A DNA stretch of 34,331 nucleotides from Stenotrophomonas sp. UBA7346 (GTDB taxonomy: Bacteria > Pseudomonadota > Gammaproteobacteria > Xanthomonadales > Xanthomonadaceae). Below, in pieces: positions 8,959-17,167 of the stretch. The notes under the pieces are model-generated. The model was not told the DNA's origin. It made no database searches and worked only from the letters and a program-made list of their open reading frames with translations. Position numbers and translations under genes: made by a program. The stretch spans positions 1-34,331 of the forward strand of contig DKPB01000013.1 in the NCBI GenBank assembly GCA_002471015.1. The letters run 5' to 3'. Position 1 is the stretch's first letter. Every line of letters starts with the position of its first letter.

Positions 8959-10833
8959 ATGATTTCCCTTCGTAATTTCGCCCTCCGCCGGGGCGAGCGC
9001 CTGCTGTTGTCCAACGTAGACCTCACCCTGCATGCCGGCTATCGCGTAGGCGTGGTGGGGCGTAATGGCGCAGGCAAATCCAGCCTGTTCGCCGCCGTAC
9101 GCGGTGAACTGGAAGCCGACAAGGGCGACGTGTCGCTGCCCGGCAAGATCCGTATCGCCGATGTGGCCCAGGAAACCCCGGCGCTGCCCGACCGCGCCAT
9201 CGACTTCGTGCTCGGTGGTGACGATGTGGTCGCCGCCGTGCTGGCTGAAGAAGCCGCAGCGGCTGAGCGCGAGGACTGGGAAGCAGTGGCCAATGCGCAC
9301 CAGAAGATGGCCGAGCTGGGCGCGTATGACGCCGAAGCCCGTGCCGGCAAGCTGCTGCACGGCTTGGGCTTCCCGGCCGAGACGCACGACCGCCCGGTGT
9401 CGGCGTTCTCCGGTGGCTGGCGCGCACGTTTGAACCTGGCGCGCGCGCTGATGATGCCCAGCGACCTGCTGCTGCTCGACGAACCGACCAACCACCTGGA
9501 TCTGGATGCGGTGTACTGGCTGGAACAGTGGTTGCTGAAGTATCCGGGCACCTTGCTGCTGATCTCGCATGACCGCGAGTTCCTCGACAACGTCGCCACC
9601 CACACCCTGCACCTGCACGGTGGCAGCGCCAAGCTCTACCCGGGCGGCTATACCGATTTCGAGCGCCAGCGTGCCGAGCACCTGCGCCAGCAGCAGATCG
9701 CGCACGAGAAGGAACAGGCCGAGCGCGCGCATCTGCAGAGCTTCATCGATCGCTTCAAGGCGCAGGCCAGCAAGGCCACCCAGGCACAGAGCCGGATGAA
9801 GCGCCTGGCCAAGATGGCCGGCACCGAAGCGGTGCGCGCCGAGCGCGAGTTCCGCATCGAGTTCTCGCCGCCGGCCAAGCTGCCGTTCTCGCTGATCCGC
9901 CTCAACGACGTCACCGCCGGTTACGGCCCGGACGCGGTGATCCTGGACAACGTCGGCTTCGGCCTGGAGGCCGGCCAGCGCGTCGGTCTGCTCGGGCCGA
10001 ACGGTGCGGGTAAGACCACGCTGGTGAAGTCGCTGGTCGGCGACCTGCCGTTGCTTGGCGGTGACCGCATGGCCCACCCGGACCTGCAGATCGGTTACTT
10101 CGCCCAGCACACGGTGGAATCGCTGCACGCCGGCATGACGCCGATGGATCACTTCCGCGAGATTTCGCCGGATGGCGTGAACCAGTCGTTCCGTGATTTC
10201 CTCGGCAAGTGGAATTTCCCGGGCGACCGTGCGTTCGAGACCGTGGATGGTTTCTCCGGTGGCGAGCGTGCGCGTCTGGCGCTGGCGCTGATCGCCTGGC
10301 AGCAGCCAAACGTGCTGCTGCTCGACGAACCGACCAACCACCTTGACCTGGAAATGCGCGAAGCGCTGGCCGAAGCGCTGGCCTTGTTTGAAGGCGCCAT
10401 CGTGATGGTGTCGCATGATCGCCACCTGATCGGCCTGGTCTGCGACACGTTCTGGCGCGTGGCCGACGGCGTGGTTGAGCCGTTTGCCGGTGACCTGGAC
10501 GAGTACGCGCAGTGGCTGCGTACCCGCGCCAGCGCGCAGGGCTCACGCAACAAGAGCGACCGTCAGGAAAAGCCGGCACCCGCACCGGTGGCGCAGGTGG
10601 CCCCGGCCAAGCCGGCTTCCAACAAGAAGCCGGTGAACCCGCACAAGCTGGAAGCAGCCGAGAAGAAGGTCGAGCAGCTCGGCGCATCGCTGGCGGCGGT
10701 GGACGCGCAACTGGCGAATTCGGCCAACTACGCCGACGCGGCCAAGATGGCCAAGCTGGGCAGCGAGCGTGAAGTGCTTGCTCAGCAGCTGGAGCAGGCC
10801 GAGGCAGCGTGGATGGAGATGCTGGAGGACTGA
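8959..10833 (+). CDS. yheS: ABC-F family ATPase, YheS-type
   Basis: A 624-residue cytosolic protein with two ABC ATPase domains and no membrane segments. Domain 1 has Walker A GRNGAGKS at 34-41, the signature SAFSGGWRAR near 150 and Walker B LLLLDEPTNHLD near 170-181. Domain 2 has GPNGAGKTT near 347, FSGGERARL near 431 and LLLDEPTNHLD near 453. The charged linker between them (about 240-305, with AHLQSFIDRFKAQASKATQAQSR) and a coiled-coil tail after about 560 are ABC-F traits. Family members bind the ribosomal E site and act on translation; YheS is a housekeeping member rather than a typical resistance protein. The ATG at 8959 was chosen because MISLRNFALRRGERLLL matches the family N-terminus; 15 more codons upstream are open but unlikely. 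The Shine-Dalgarno is weak. Confidence 0.9.
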   Translation: MISLRNFALRRGERLLLSNVDLTLHAGYRVGVVGRNGAGKSSLFAAVRGELEADKGDVSLPGKIRIADVAQETPALPDRAIDFVLGGDDVVAAVLAEEAAAAEREDWEAVANAHQKMAELGAYDAEARAGKLLHGLGFPAETHDRPVSAFSGGWRARLNLARALMMPSDLLLLDEPTNHLDLDAVYWLEQWLLKYPGTLLLISHDREFLDNVATHTLHLHGGSAKLYPGGYTDFERQRAEHLRQQQIAHEKEQAERAHLQSFIDRFKAQASKATQAQSRMKRLAKMAGTEAVRAEREFRIEFSPPAKLPFSLIRLNDVTAGYGPDAVILDNVGFGLEAGQRVGLLGPNGAGKTTLVKSLVGDLPLLGGDRMAHPDLQIGYFAQHTVESLHAGMTPMDHFREISPDGVNQSFRDFLGKWNFPGDRAFETVDGFSGGERARLALALIAWQQPNVLLLDEPTNHLDLEMREALAEALALFEGAIVMVSHDRHLIGLVCDTFWRVADGVVEPFAGDLDEYAQWLRTRASAQGSRNKSDRQEKPAPAPVAQVAPAKPASNKKPVNPHKLEAAEKKVEQLGASLAAVDAQLANSANYADAAKMAKLGSEREVLAQQLEQAEAAWMEMLED

Positions 10834-10879
10834 GCCAAGCAGGCGCGGCCCAAGCCGTGCAGCGATGAGCGATGCCACT

Positions 10880-10902
10880 GTAGAGCCGAGCCATGCTCGG
10901 CT
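10880..10902 (+). repeat. SMAG-type REP palindrome, copy 1
   Basis: GTAG followed by AGCCGAGC, loop CAT and GCTCGGCT: an 8-bp stem preceded by the diagnostic tetranucleotide. It lies 46 bases after the ABC-F stop codon and is followed by GGGGGTTT, so it may also help end transcription. It is in opposite orientation to copies 2 and 3. Confidence 0.85.
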
Positions 10903-10926
10903 GGGGGTTTACCGGTGATGCCCCTT

Positions 10927-10948
10927 GCCGAGCATGGCTCGGCACTAC
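10927..10948 (-). repeat. SMAG-type REP palindrome, copy 2
   Basis: On the minus strand: GTAG, then TGCCGAGC, loop CAT and GCTCGGC. Together with copy 1 it forms an inverted pair with a 24-base spacer, the dimer arrangement often seen for REP elements. Confidence 0.85.
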
Positions 10949-10961
10949 AGGTGAGGCGCTT

Positions 10962-10983
10962 GCCGAGCATGGCTCGGCACTAC
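10962..10983 (-). repeat. SMAG-type REP palindrome, copy 3, overlapping the ampR stop codon
   Basis: Identical to copy 2 over 22 bases and repeated 35 bases away in the same orientation. The TAG within its minus-strand GTAG (10980-10983) is the stop codon of ampR (10980-10982). Confidence 0.88.
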
Positions 10984-11855
10984 TGGTCCAATCCTTCCTG
11001 TGCCAGCAACCACAGGCGGAAGCGCCGTAGCGGTTCGCGCTCCTGCCGCGAACGCAGCCGCGTCAGCCAATAGCGTCCCAGCGACAGGGTAGGTGCGAAC
11101 GGCTGCAGCAGCCGCCCTTCGGCCAGATCCTGCTCGAACATGCGCAGCGGCAACAATGCCACCCCTGCACCTGCTGCCGCCGCGCTGGCCAGGGTCAGCG
11201 AGGAATCAAACACCGCACCGCGCGCTTCCACCCCACTGACCCCGGCCAGTTGCAGCCAGCGGGGCCACTCGTCATTGCGGTAGGAGCGCAGCAACGGCAC
11301 GTTGCCAAGATCACGCGGCTGCCGCAGCTTGCGCGCCACGGCCGGTGCGCACAGCGGTGCGAACAAGGTATCGACAATGGCGGTGCAATCCTGGCCTTGC
11401 CAGTCGCCCTCACCGAAACGGATGGCCAGATCCAGTCCCTCGCCGGCCAGGTCGATGCGGTTGTTGTGGGTCTGCACGCGCAACTCGATATCCGGATGGG
11501 CGGCCTCGAAACCGGGCAGGCGCGGCAGCAGCCAGCCGGTGGCAAAGGTGCCGACCACGCCCACCGTCAGCACCTCGCGGAAGCGGCCGCCGGTGAAGCG
11601 GTCCAGCGCGATCGCCATGCGGTCGAAACTCTCGGTCAGCACCGGGTACAACGCCGCGCCCTCATCGGTGAGGGCAACGCCGCGCGGCAGCCGGTGGAAC
11701 AGGCTGACCTGCAGGCGGTCCTCCAGGCCGCGGATCTGGTGGCTCAGCGCGGCCTGGCTGACACACAGTTCCAGCGCCGCGCGGGTGAAGTTCAGGTGCC
11801 GGGCCGCGGCCTCGAAGGCACGCAGGGCATTGAGCGGCAGTTGCGGGCGGATCAT
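10980..11855 (-). CDS. ampR: AmpR-type LysR regulator of the L2 beta-lactamase
   Basis: A 291-residue LysR-type regulator, the usual AmpR length. The winged helix covers residues 5-63 (PLNALRAFEAAARHLNFTRA, then QAALSHQIRGLEDRL). In AmpR proteins Thr103, Asp135 and Tyr264 contact muropeptides; here Thr103 lies in GVVGTFATG, Asp135 in NNRIDLAGEGLD, and the tyrosine is Tyr262 in LGRYWLTRLRSR. Gly102, where changes are known to give constitutive activity in other AmpRs, is glycine. The expected role is repression or activation of the divergent blaL2 gene according to the balance of UDP-MurNAc-pentapeptide and anhydro-muropeptides. The start is the ATG at 11855. The last codons run into a SMAG repeat that provides the TAG. 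Confidence 0.93.
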   Translation of the reverse strand: MIRPQLPLNALRAFEAAARHLNFTRAALELCVSQAALSHQIRGLEDRLQVSLFHRLPRGVALTDEGAALYPVLTESFDRMAIALDRFTGGRFREVLTVGVVGTFATGWLLPRLPGFEAAHPDIELRVQTHNNRIDLAGEGLDLAIRFGEGDWQGQDCTAIVDTLFAPLCAPAVARKLRQPRDLGNVPLLRSYRNDEWPRWLQLAGVSGVEARGAVFDSSLTLASAAAAGAGVALLPLRMFEQDLAEGRLLQPFAPTLSLGRYWLTRLRSRQEREPLRRFRLWLLAQEGLDQ

Positions 11856-12021
11856 GCGCAGTCATGATGAAAGTTGATGGTCGCCGGCATTATTTCCCTT
11901 ATCGGGCGGAAAATGCGGCCTAAGGCGCAAGAAAAACTAATGGCTCCCGCTGATTCTTTGCGTTGGTCCGGGCCCTTCGTGGTCGGCAAGATCGGCGGAA
12001 CCATCTTTCTGGAGAGTCGCC
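11856..12021. promoter_or_regulatory. ampR-blaL2 divergent control region
   Basis: The 166-base region is AT-richer than its surroundings. It contains the dyad TTTCC (11893-11897), ten bases, GGAAA (11908-11912), which is a candidate LysR-type operator near the ampR start. GGAGA at about 12011-12015 is the ribosome binding site of blaL2. I cannot assign the exact -35/-10 elements with confidence. AmpR binding here is expected from the known organisation of L2 loci. Confidence 0.55.
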
Positions 12022-12918
12022 ATGCTTGCCCGCCGCCAGTTTCTTGCCCTCGGTTCCGCTGCCCTGGCCACGGCCGTGTTGCCGGCGGCGTTGGCCCGCA
12101 ACGCCGAGGCGCCAAGGCCCGGCGGCGTGGTCAGCAATGCCGACTTTGCCGCGCTGGAGCAGCGCAGCGGTGGCCGCCTGGGTGTCTGCCTGTGGAACCC
12201 GGCGACCGGCGAGCGCCATGGCCACCGCATGGATGAGCGCTTCCCGATGTGCAGCACCGTCAAGTTCCCGCTGGCAGCGGCCATCCTGCAGCGCGCCGAG
12301 GCCGGTCAGTTGTCGCTGGACCAGCGCGTGCCGGTGCGGGCGAGCGACATCCTTGACCATTCGCCGTTCACTGAGCGCCACGTGGGCAAGGACATGACCG
12401 TGCGCGACCTGTGCCGGGCCACGATGATCGTCAGCGACAATGCCGCAGCCAACCTGCTGCTGCCGCTGCTCGGCGGGCCGGCCGGGCTCACCGCCTTCCT
12501 GCGTGCACACGGCGACCGCATCACCGTGAGCGCGCGCAACGAGCCCGAACTCAACCGCTATGCCGAGGGCGACCCACGCGACACCACCAGCCCGGCGGCG
12601 ATGGCCGGCAATCTGCAGCGTTTCGTGCTCGGCGATGTGCTGGGCCCGGCCGCGCGCCAGCAGCTGGCCGATTGGCTGATCGACAACCAGACCGGCGATG
12701 CGCGCCTGCGCGCCGGGCTGCCACAGGGCTGGCGGGTGGGCGACAAGACTGGCAGCAATGGCAGCGACACCACCAATGACATCGCGGTGTTGTGGCCCCT
12801 GCAAGGTGGGACGCCGTGGCTGCTGGTGAGCTATCTGCAGGGTTCTGCACTGGATGATGACGGCCGCAATGGCATCCTGCGCGGCGTGGGGGAACTTGCC
12901 AGTGCCCGGTTGCGTTGA
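12022..12918 (+). CDS. blaL2: Class A serine beta-lactamase, L2 type
   Basis: A 298-residue periplasmic enzyme that hydrolyses penicillins and cephalosporins. Catalytic motifs are intact: Ser78-Thr-Val-Lys81 (Ambler 70-73), SDN at 138-140 (Ambler 130-132), Glu174 in EPELN (Ambler 166) and KTG at 242-244 (Ambler 234-236). The N-terminus, ARRQFLALGSAALATAVLPAALA, has paired arginines followed by a hydrophobic stretch and an AxA-like end, so export is likely by the Tat route, as known for L2. The family, with its inducible cephalosporinase activity, is intrinsic to S. maltophilia. The ATG at 12022 has GGAGA upstream. It is divergent from ampR. The antiporter gene starts 66 bp downstream without a clear terminator between, so some read-through is possible. 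Confidence 0.95.
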   Translation: MLARRQFLALGSAALATAVLPAALARNAEAPRPGGVVSNADFAALEQRSGGRLGVCLWNPATGERHGHRMDERFPMCSTVKFPLAAAILQRAEAGQLSLDQRVPVRASDILDHSPFTERHVGKDMTVRDLCRATMIVSDNAAANLLLPLLGGPAGLTAFLRAHGDRITVSARNEPELNRYAEGDPRDTTSPAAMAGNLQRFVLGDVLGPAARQQLADWLIDNQTGDARLRAGLPQGWRVGDKTGSNGSDTTNDIAVLWPLQGGTPWLLVSYLQGSALDDDGRNGILRGVGELASARLR

Positions 12919-12984
12919 CGGATAGCCGTCCGCGCAGGCTGGCCGGTGTCGCCTTGCACTACCGGTCCAGAGGAAACAGGTGTC

Positions 12985-14229
12985 ATGAGCAAGGAACTGA
13001 TCTATCTGCTGCTGATCTTCGCGCTGCTGGTCATCCCGCGCGCGCTGCAGCGCTTCAATCTGCCGGCGCCGCTGACCTGCCTGGTGTTCGGCATCGGCGC
13101 GATGCTATGGCTGGGCGACGGCTCGCATGATCCGGTCGTCAGCCTGCTGGCCACGCTGGGCATCTCTTCCTTGTTCCTGTTCGCCGGTCTGGAAGTGGAT
13201 GTGGCCGACCTGCGCAAGGGGATGTGGCCGTTGCTGGCGCATCTGCTGATCCGCAGCGGCACCTTGGCCGGGATGGCGTGGCTGGCCTGGCATTACGCTG
13301 GCCTGCCGTGGCAGGCGGCTGCGCTGCTGGCGCTGGCCCTGCTGACGCCGTCCACCGGCTTCATCATGGATTCGCTGTCGCAGCTGGGGCTGGATGATGC
13401 CGAGCGCTTCTGGGTCAGCAGCAAGGCCATTGCCGGTGAACTGCTGGCGCTGGCGGCCTTGTTCGTGGTGCTGCAGGCGGGCGATCCGGTGCATATGGCG
13501 CTGTCGAGCATGGCCTTGCTCGCGATGATGGTCGGCCTGCCGTTGCTGTTCATCGGCCTGGGCCGCTGGGTGGCACCGCATGCACCGGGCTCTGAGTTCT
13601 CGCTGCTGGTGATGGTGGGCATGCTGGCCGCCTACATCACCTATGCGCTGGGCGTGTACTACCTGGTGGGTGCGTTCATCGCCGGCCTGGTCGCGCGCCT
13701 GTTGCAGCAGCGCATGCCATCGTTGGCCTCGCATGAAAACCTGCATGCGCTGCGGCTGTTTGCGTCCTTCTTCGTGCCGTTCTATTTCTTCAATGCCGGC
13801 ACCAAGGTGCCGGCCGAAGCGCTGAGCTTCGAGGCGCTGGGCCTGGGCGTGGTGATCACCCTGGTGGTGCTGCCGCTGCGTATCGCGGTGGTTTGGCTGC
13901 AGCGGCGGCTGATGTTCGGGGAGAGCTTCCGTTCCAGTCTGCGTGTGGCCCTGGCGTTGTCGCCGACATTGATCTTCACTCTGGTGCTGGCTGCGATCAT
14001 GCGCGAGCGCTTTGATATTTCGCCCGTGCTGTTCGGTGCGCTGCTGCTGTATGCCGCGCTGACCACGTTGCTGCCATCGTTGGTGTTCCGCCGGCCGATG
14101 GATGTGGATCCGTTGCAGAACGAGGCGCCGGAAACCGTGGTGGAGCAAGCATCGGTCGTAAGAGACGAAGTCCGCGACGTGAGTGCGGCGTGCGCAGCGT
14201 CGGACAAGCCAACATTGCCGGCGACGTAA
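12985..14229 (+). CDS. Cation:proton antiporter, CPA2-like, without TrkA domain
   Basis: A 414-residue inner-membrane protein from the ATG at 12985, which has AGAGGAAACAGG as its ribosome binding site; the open frame upstream lacks such a site. About twelve hydrophobic segments fill residues 3-375, including LLATLGISSLFLFAGLEVDV, typical of the Na+/H+ exchanger family with its conserved acidic residue, and YYLVGAFIAGLVARLLQQR. The C-terminal 40 residues are hydrophilic and low in complexity. There is no nucleotide-binding domain, unlike the antiporter at 4193-5905. Transported ion unknown. It lies 66 bp after blaL2 on the same strand. The stop codon TAA is within a short hairpin at 14225-14241. 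Confidence 0.82.
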   Translation: MSKELIYLLLIFALLVIPRALQRFNLPAPLTCLVFGIGAMLWLGDGSHDPVVSLLATLGISSLFLFAGLEVDVADLRKGMWPLLAHLLIRSGTLAGMAWLAWHYAGLPWQAAALLALALLTPSTGFIMDSLSQLGLDDAERFWVSSKAIAGELLALAALFVVLQAGDPVHMALSSMALLAMMVGLPLLFIGLGRWVAPHAPGSEFSLLVMVGMLAAYITYALGVYYLVGAFIAGLVARLLQQRMPSLASHENLHALRLFASFFVPFYFFNAGTKVPAEALSFEALGLGVVITLVVLPLRIAVVWLQRRLMFGESFRSSLRVALALSPTLIFTLVLAAIMRERFDISPVLFGALLLYAALTTLLPSLVFRRPMDVDPLQNEAPETVVEQASVVRDEVRDVSAACAASDKPTLPAT

Positions 14230-14241
14230 GAACCTCTTACG
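14225..14241. terminator. Short hairpin enclosing the antiporter stop codon
   Basis: CGTAAGA, loop ACC, TCTTACG is a perfect 7-bp stem containing the TAA stop (14227-14229) in its left arm. There is no T-tract, so it may be a weak terminator or an mRNA 3'-end stabiliser. Confidence 0.3.
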
Positions 14242-14307
14242 CCGCAACGCACCGTTATCATCGCTCATCGAGGGCGCCGCAAGCGTGCCCGTATGCAGGG
14301 GGCATGA

Positions 14308-17073
14308 GTGGATCGGGAAAGCTGGCGACAGGTGCGGGAGCTGTTCGATGCCGTGTGCGATACCGACCCTGCGCACTGGCACAGCGAGCTGACGCGGCTT
14401 AGCGCCGACCCGGCAGTCATCGCCGAAACGCTGGAACTGCTGCGCGCGCAGACCCGTGAGCTTGGCAGCGCGCAGGAACCGCTGGAGCGCATGTTTGGTG
14501 GGGCGTTGGAGTCGGAGCTGGTCGAAGGTGACCAGGTGGGGCCATGGCGCCTGTGCCAGCGGCTTGCCAGTGGCGGGATGGGCGTGGTGTTCCGTGCCGA
14601 GCGTGCCGATGGTCTGTATGCCCAGGATGTTGCGATCAAGTTCCTGCAAGGCAAGCCTGGCGTGCGCGCAGGTGAGCGCCTGGCCGAGGAGCGGCGCATC
14701 CTGGCCAGCCTGCAACACCCCAATATCGCGCGCCTGTACGACGGCGGTACCACCCCGGCAGGCAATCCCTACCTGGTGATGGAATACATCGATGGCAGTC
14801 CGCTGGATGTGCATTGCACACGCAATGCGCTGGATCTGCGTCAGCGTATTGGTTTGTTCCTGAAAGTCTGCAGCGCGGTGCAGGCTGCGCATGCGCGGCT
14901 GGTGCTGCATTGCGACCTCAAACCCTCCAACATCCTGGTGCGCGCCGATGGCGAGCCGGTGCTGCTGGATTTCGGCGTGTCCCGCCTGCTCGATGCGGGG
15001 GGCGAAACCTCGCGCGGCGGGTTCTTCACCCCGGCCTATGCTGCACCGGAACTGCAGGCCGGTGAGACCAGCGGTGTTGCCAGCGATGTGTTCAGCCTGG
15101 GCGCCTTGCTCGGCGAGCTGCTGGCCGGCAAGAGCGGGCGCCGTGATGGCAGTGATGCCGGCAAGGCGGTGGTTGCACCCAGCATTCGCGCGGGTGCCGA
15201 TTGCGCCTGGCGCAAGGCATTGCGTGGGGACGTCGATGCCATCGTGGTGCGTGCCGGTGCACGGGAGCCTGAGCAACGCTATCCCTCGGTGGAGGCGATG
15301 GCTACGGATCTGCAACGCTACCAGCAGCGTCGTCCGGTACAGGCGCGCAAGGGTGGGCGCCTGTACCGCACCGGCCGCTGGTTGCAGCGCAACTGGAAAG
15401 GGGCCGGGATGCTGCTGCTCATGCTGTTGTTGGCGGCGTGGTTTGTGTGGCGTTTGGAGCAGGCGCGGGCACAGGCGCAGCGCGAAGCGCAGGTGGCGGA
15501 GGAGGTCACGGAATTTCTGGTGTCCGCCTTTGACGCGGCCAACCCACGCAAGGGGCAGATGCGCGGTAGCAACGAAGTCACCGCGCGCGAGGTGCTGGTA
15601 GCCAGCAGTGAGCGTATCGAACAGCAGCGGTGGACCTCGCCGCTGGTCAAGGCCAGGTTGCAGTCGGTACTGGCGCAGGCTTTCCAGAACGTCGGTGAGA
15701 GCAATGCCGCCGAGCCGTTGTACAGGGCATCCATTCCCGTATTGCAGGCGGCAGGTGCGGGCAGTCGCGATATCACTGCCGTGTCACTCAACGAGTTGTC
15801 CACCTTGCTGGCCAATGCGCAGCGGGGCGAGGAGTCGGAGCGGTTCGCGCGGCAATCGCTGGCCCTGCGATCACCGGCACCGGCGCCGCTGCGGCTTGCC
15901 CAGGCCTATAACTCGCTGGGCCTGGCCTTGAGTACGCAACGGCGCTTCGATGAATCGGCGCAGGCATTCGATCAGGCGCTGGCCCAGCATCAGCACCTGG
16001 GCAGCGGGCCCTTGCGTGTGGCCACGGTCATCCAGAACAAGGCCCTGATGCTGATCGAAAAGGGCGACTACGCGCAGGCCGAGCAGATGCTGGGGCAGTC
16101 TGCCGAGCTGCGGCGGCCATGGGGGACGCGTACCTCCGAATGGTGGGGCGGGCAGTTCGCGCTGATGCGTGCGCAGGCGGCACAGGGCCGTTACCAGCAA
16201 GCGCTGGCCACCAGTGACGAAGTGCTGGAACTGGCGCGCTACCTGTTTGGGGAGATCAACGGCAATGTCGCCGCCATCTACAATGAGCGCGGCGGACTGC
16301 AGCAGGATCTGGGCAATTACCTTGGCGGGGCCGAGGCCTATCGCAGGGCGTTGGACCAATATGCCGGGCTGGGCGAGACGCAGACCATGGATGCGGCCAT
16401 TACCCTCAACAACCTGGCGGGCCTGGAACAGCGGCGCGGGGATGCGGCGGCTGCACGCGGCCTGTTCGAGCACAGCCTGCAGATCCGGCGCAAGGTGGTG
16501 GGCAATGACGCGCCGCAGGTGTGGGTGGTGGAGGCCAATCTTGCGCGTCTGCTGATCGAGCAGGGCGAGCTGCAGCAGGCCCTGCCGCTGATCGCGCATG
16601 CGCGTGCGGGCTGGGCAGGGCAGGTGGCGCCGGGACAGCCGCGGCGCCTGCTGGCCGAGGCCATCTGGGCCCAGCTGCAGGTGGCGCGCGGTGACCTGGC
16701 CGCCGCCGACAACGCCCTTGCCGCCATCAAGCTGCATCTGCAGGGCAATGATATCCGCGTGCAGCGGCGCTACCTGGAGGTGCTGGCACAACGCCAGCGC
16801 AAGGCAGGTGAGGCTGCCGCAGCGGCGTCCAGCTTGCAGGCGCTGGTCAGGATCTATGAGACCGAAGTAGGCGAGGACTCGGTGGAGGCTGCGCAGCAAC
16901 GTGTCGCCTACGCCGATGCACTGGCGGCGGCCGGGCAGTGTGATCAGGCCAGGGCCGAGCTGCGCCGTGCATGGCCCGCGCTGGAACGGCAGTTGCTGCC
17001 CGCCAGTGGTATCAGGCAGCGCGCGCTGGCGATGCTGGCCGCGAACAACTGCCGGGTGGCGGTCAGCCACTAG
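14308..17073 (+). CDS. Hanks-type Ser/Thr protein kinase with transmembrane segment and TPR-like region
   Basis: A 921-residue predicted membrane kinase starting at GTG 14308 after a GGGGG ribosome site. Residues 80-340 form the kinase domain: glycine loop LASGGMGVVF at 87-95, Lys111 in VAIKFL, Glu127/128 in the C helix, catalytic loop HCDLKPSN at 201-208, DFG at 221-223 and TPAYAAPE at 241-248. The usual HRD is HCD, so it is a non-RD kinase. A single membrane segment lies at about 365-383. The remaining 500 residues are helical TPR-like repeats (for example AQAYNSLGLALSTQRRFDES and NLAGLEQRRGDAAAARGLFE), probably periplasmic and ligand- or protein-binding. Related xanthomonad kinases often have an ECF sigma gene beside them; none is present here. 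The N-terminal 75 residues resemble the short leader seen in such kinases. Confidence 0.88.
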   Translation: MDRESWRQVRELFDAVCDTDPAHWHSELTRLSADPAVIAETLELLRAQTRELGSAQEPLERMFGGALESELVEGDQVGPWRLCQRLASGGMGVVFRAERADGLYAQDVAIKFLQGKPGVRAGERLAEERRILASLQHPNIARLYDGGTTPAGNPYLVMEYIDGSPLDVHCTRNALDLRQRIGLFLKVCSAVQAAHARLVLHCDLKPSNILVRADGEPVLLDFGVSRLLDAGGETSRGGFFTPAYAAPELQAGETSGVASDVFSLGALLGELLAGKSGRRDGSDAGKAVVAPSIRAGADCAWRKALRGDVDAIVVRAGAREPEQRYPSVEAMATDLQRYQQRRPVQARKGGRLYRTGRWLQRNWKGAGMLLLMLLLAAWFVWRLEQARAQAQREAQVAEEVTEFLVSAFDAANPRKGQMRGSNEVTAREVLVASSERIEQQRWTSPLVKARLQSVLAQAFQNVGESNAAEPLYRASIPVLQAAGAGSRDITAVSLNELSTLLANAQRGEESERFARQSLALRSPAPAPLRLAQAYNSLGLALSTQRRFDESAQAFDQALAQHQHLGSGPLRVATVIQNKALMLIEKGDYAQAEQMLGQSAELRRPWGTRTSEWWGGQFALMRAQAAQGRYQQALATSDEVLELARYLFGEINGNVAAIYNERGGLQQDLGNYLGGAEAYRRALDQYAGLGETQTMDAAITLNNLAGLEQRRGDAAAARGLFEHSLQIRRKVVGNDAPQVWVVEANLARLLIEQGELQQALPLIAHARAGWAGQVAPGQPRRLLAEAIWAQLQVARGDLAAADNALAAIKLHLQGNDIRVQRRYLEVLAQRQRKAGEAAAAASSLQALVRIYETEVGEDSVEAAQQRVAYADALAAAGQCDQARAELRRAWPALERQLLPASGIRQRALAMLAANNCRVAVSH

Positions 17074-17167
17074 TTGCTACCTTCTGGCTTTGCAGGCGAA
17101 TACGGGCGGCCGGGTTGCAGGGGCAGGCGGGCTTGCCGGCAAGAGAGGCAGCGGCTACGGTCGCTGC

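Noticed and set aside
8878..10425. A 515-codon minus-strand frame opposite the ABC-F gene, and a 504-codon plus-strand frame at 7315-8829
   Set aside because: Both lie opposite genes with full motif sets and show no family resemblance.
13105..15315. A 736-codon minus-strand frame across the antiporter and kinase genes
   Set aside because: Low-complexity His/Gln/Arg-rich translation opposite two well-supported genes; a GC shadow.
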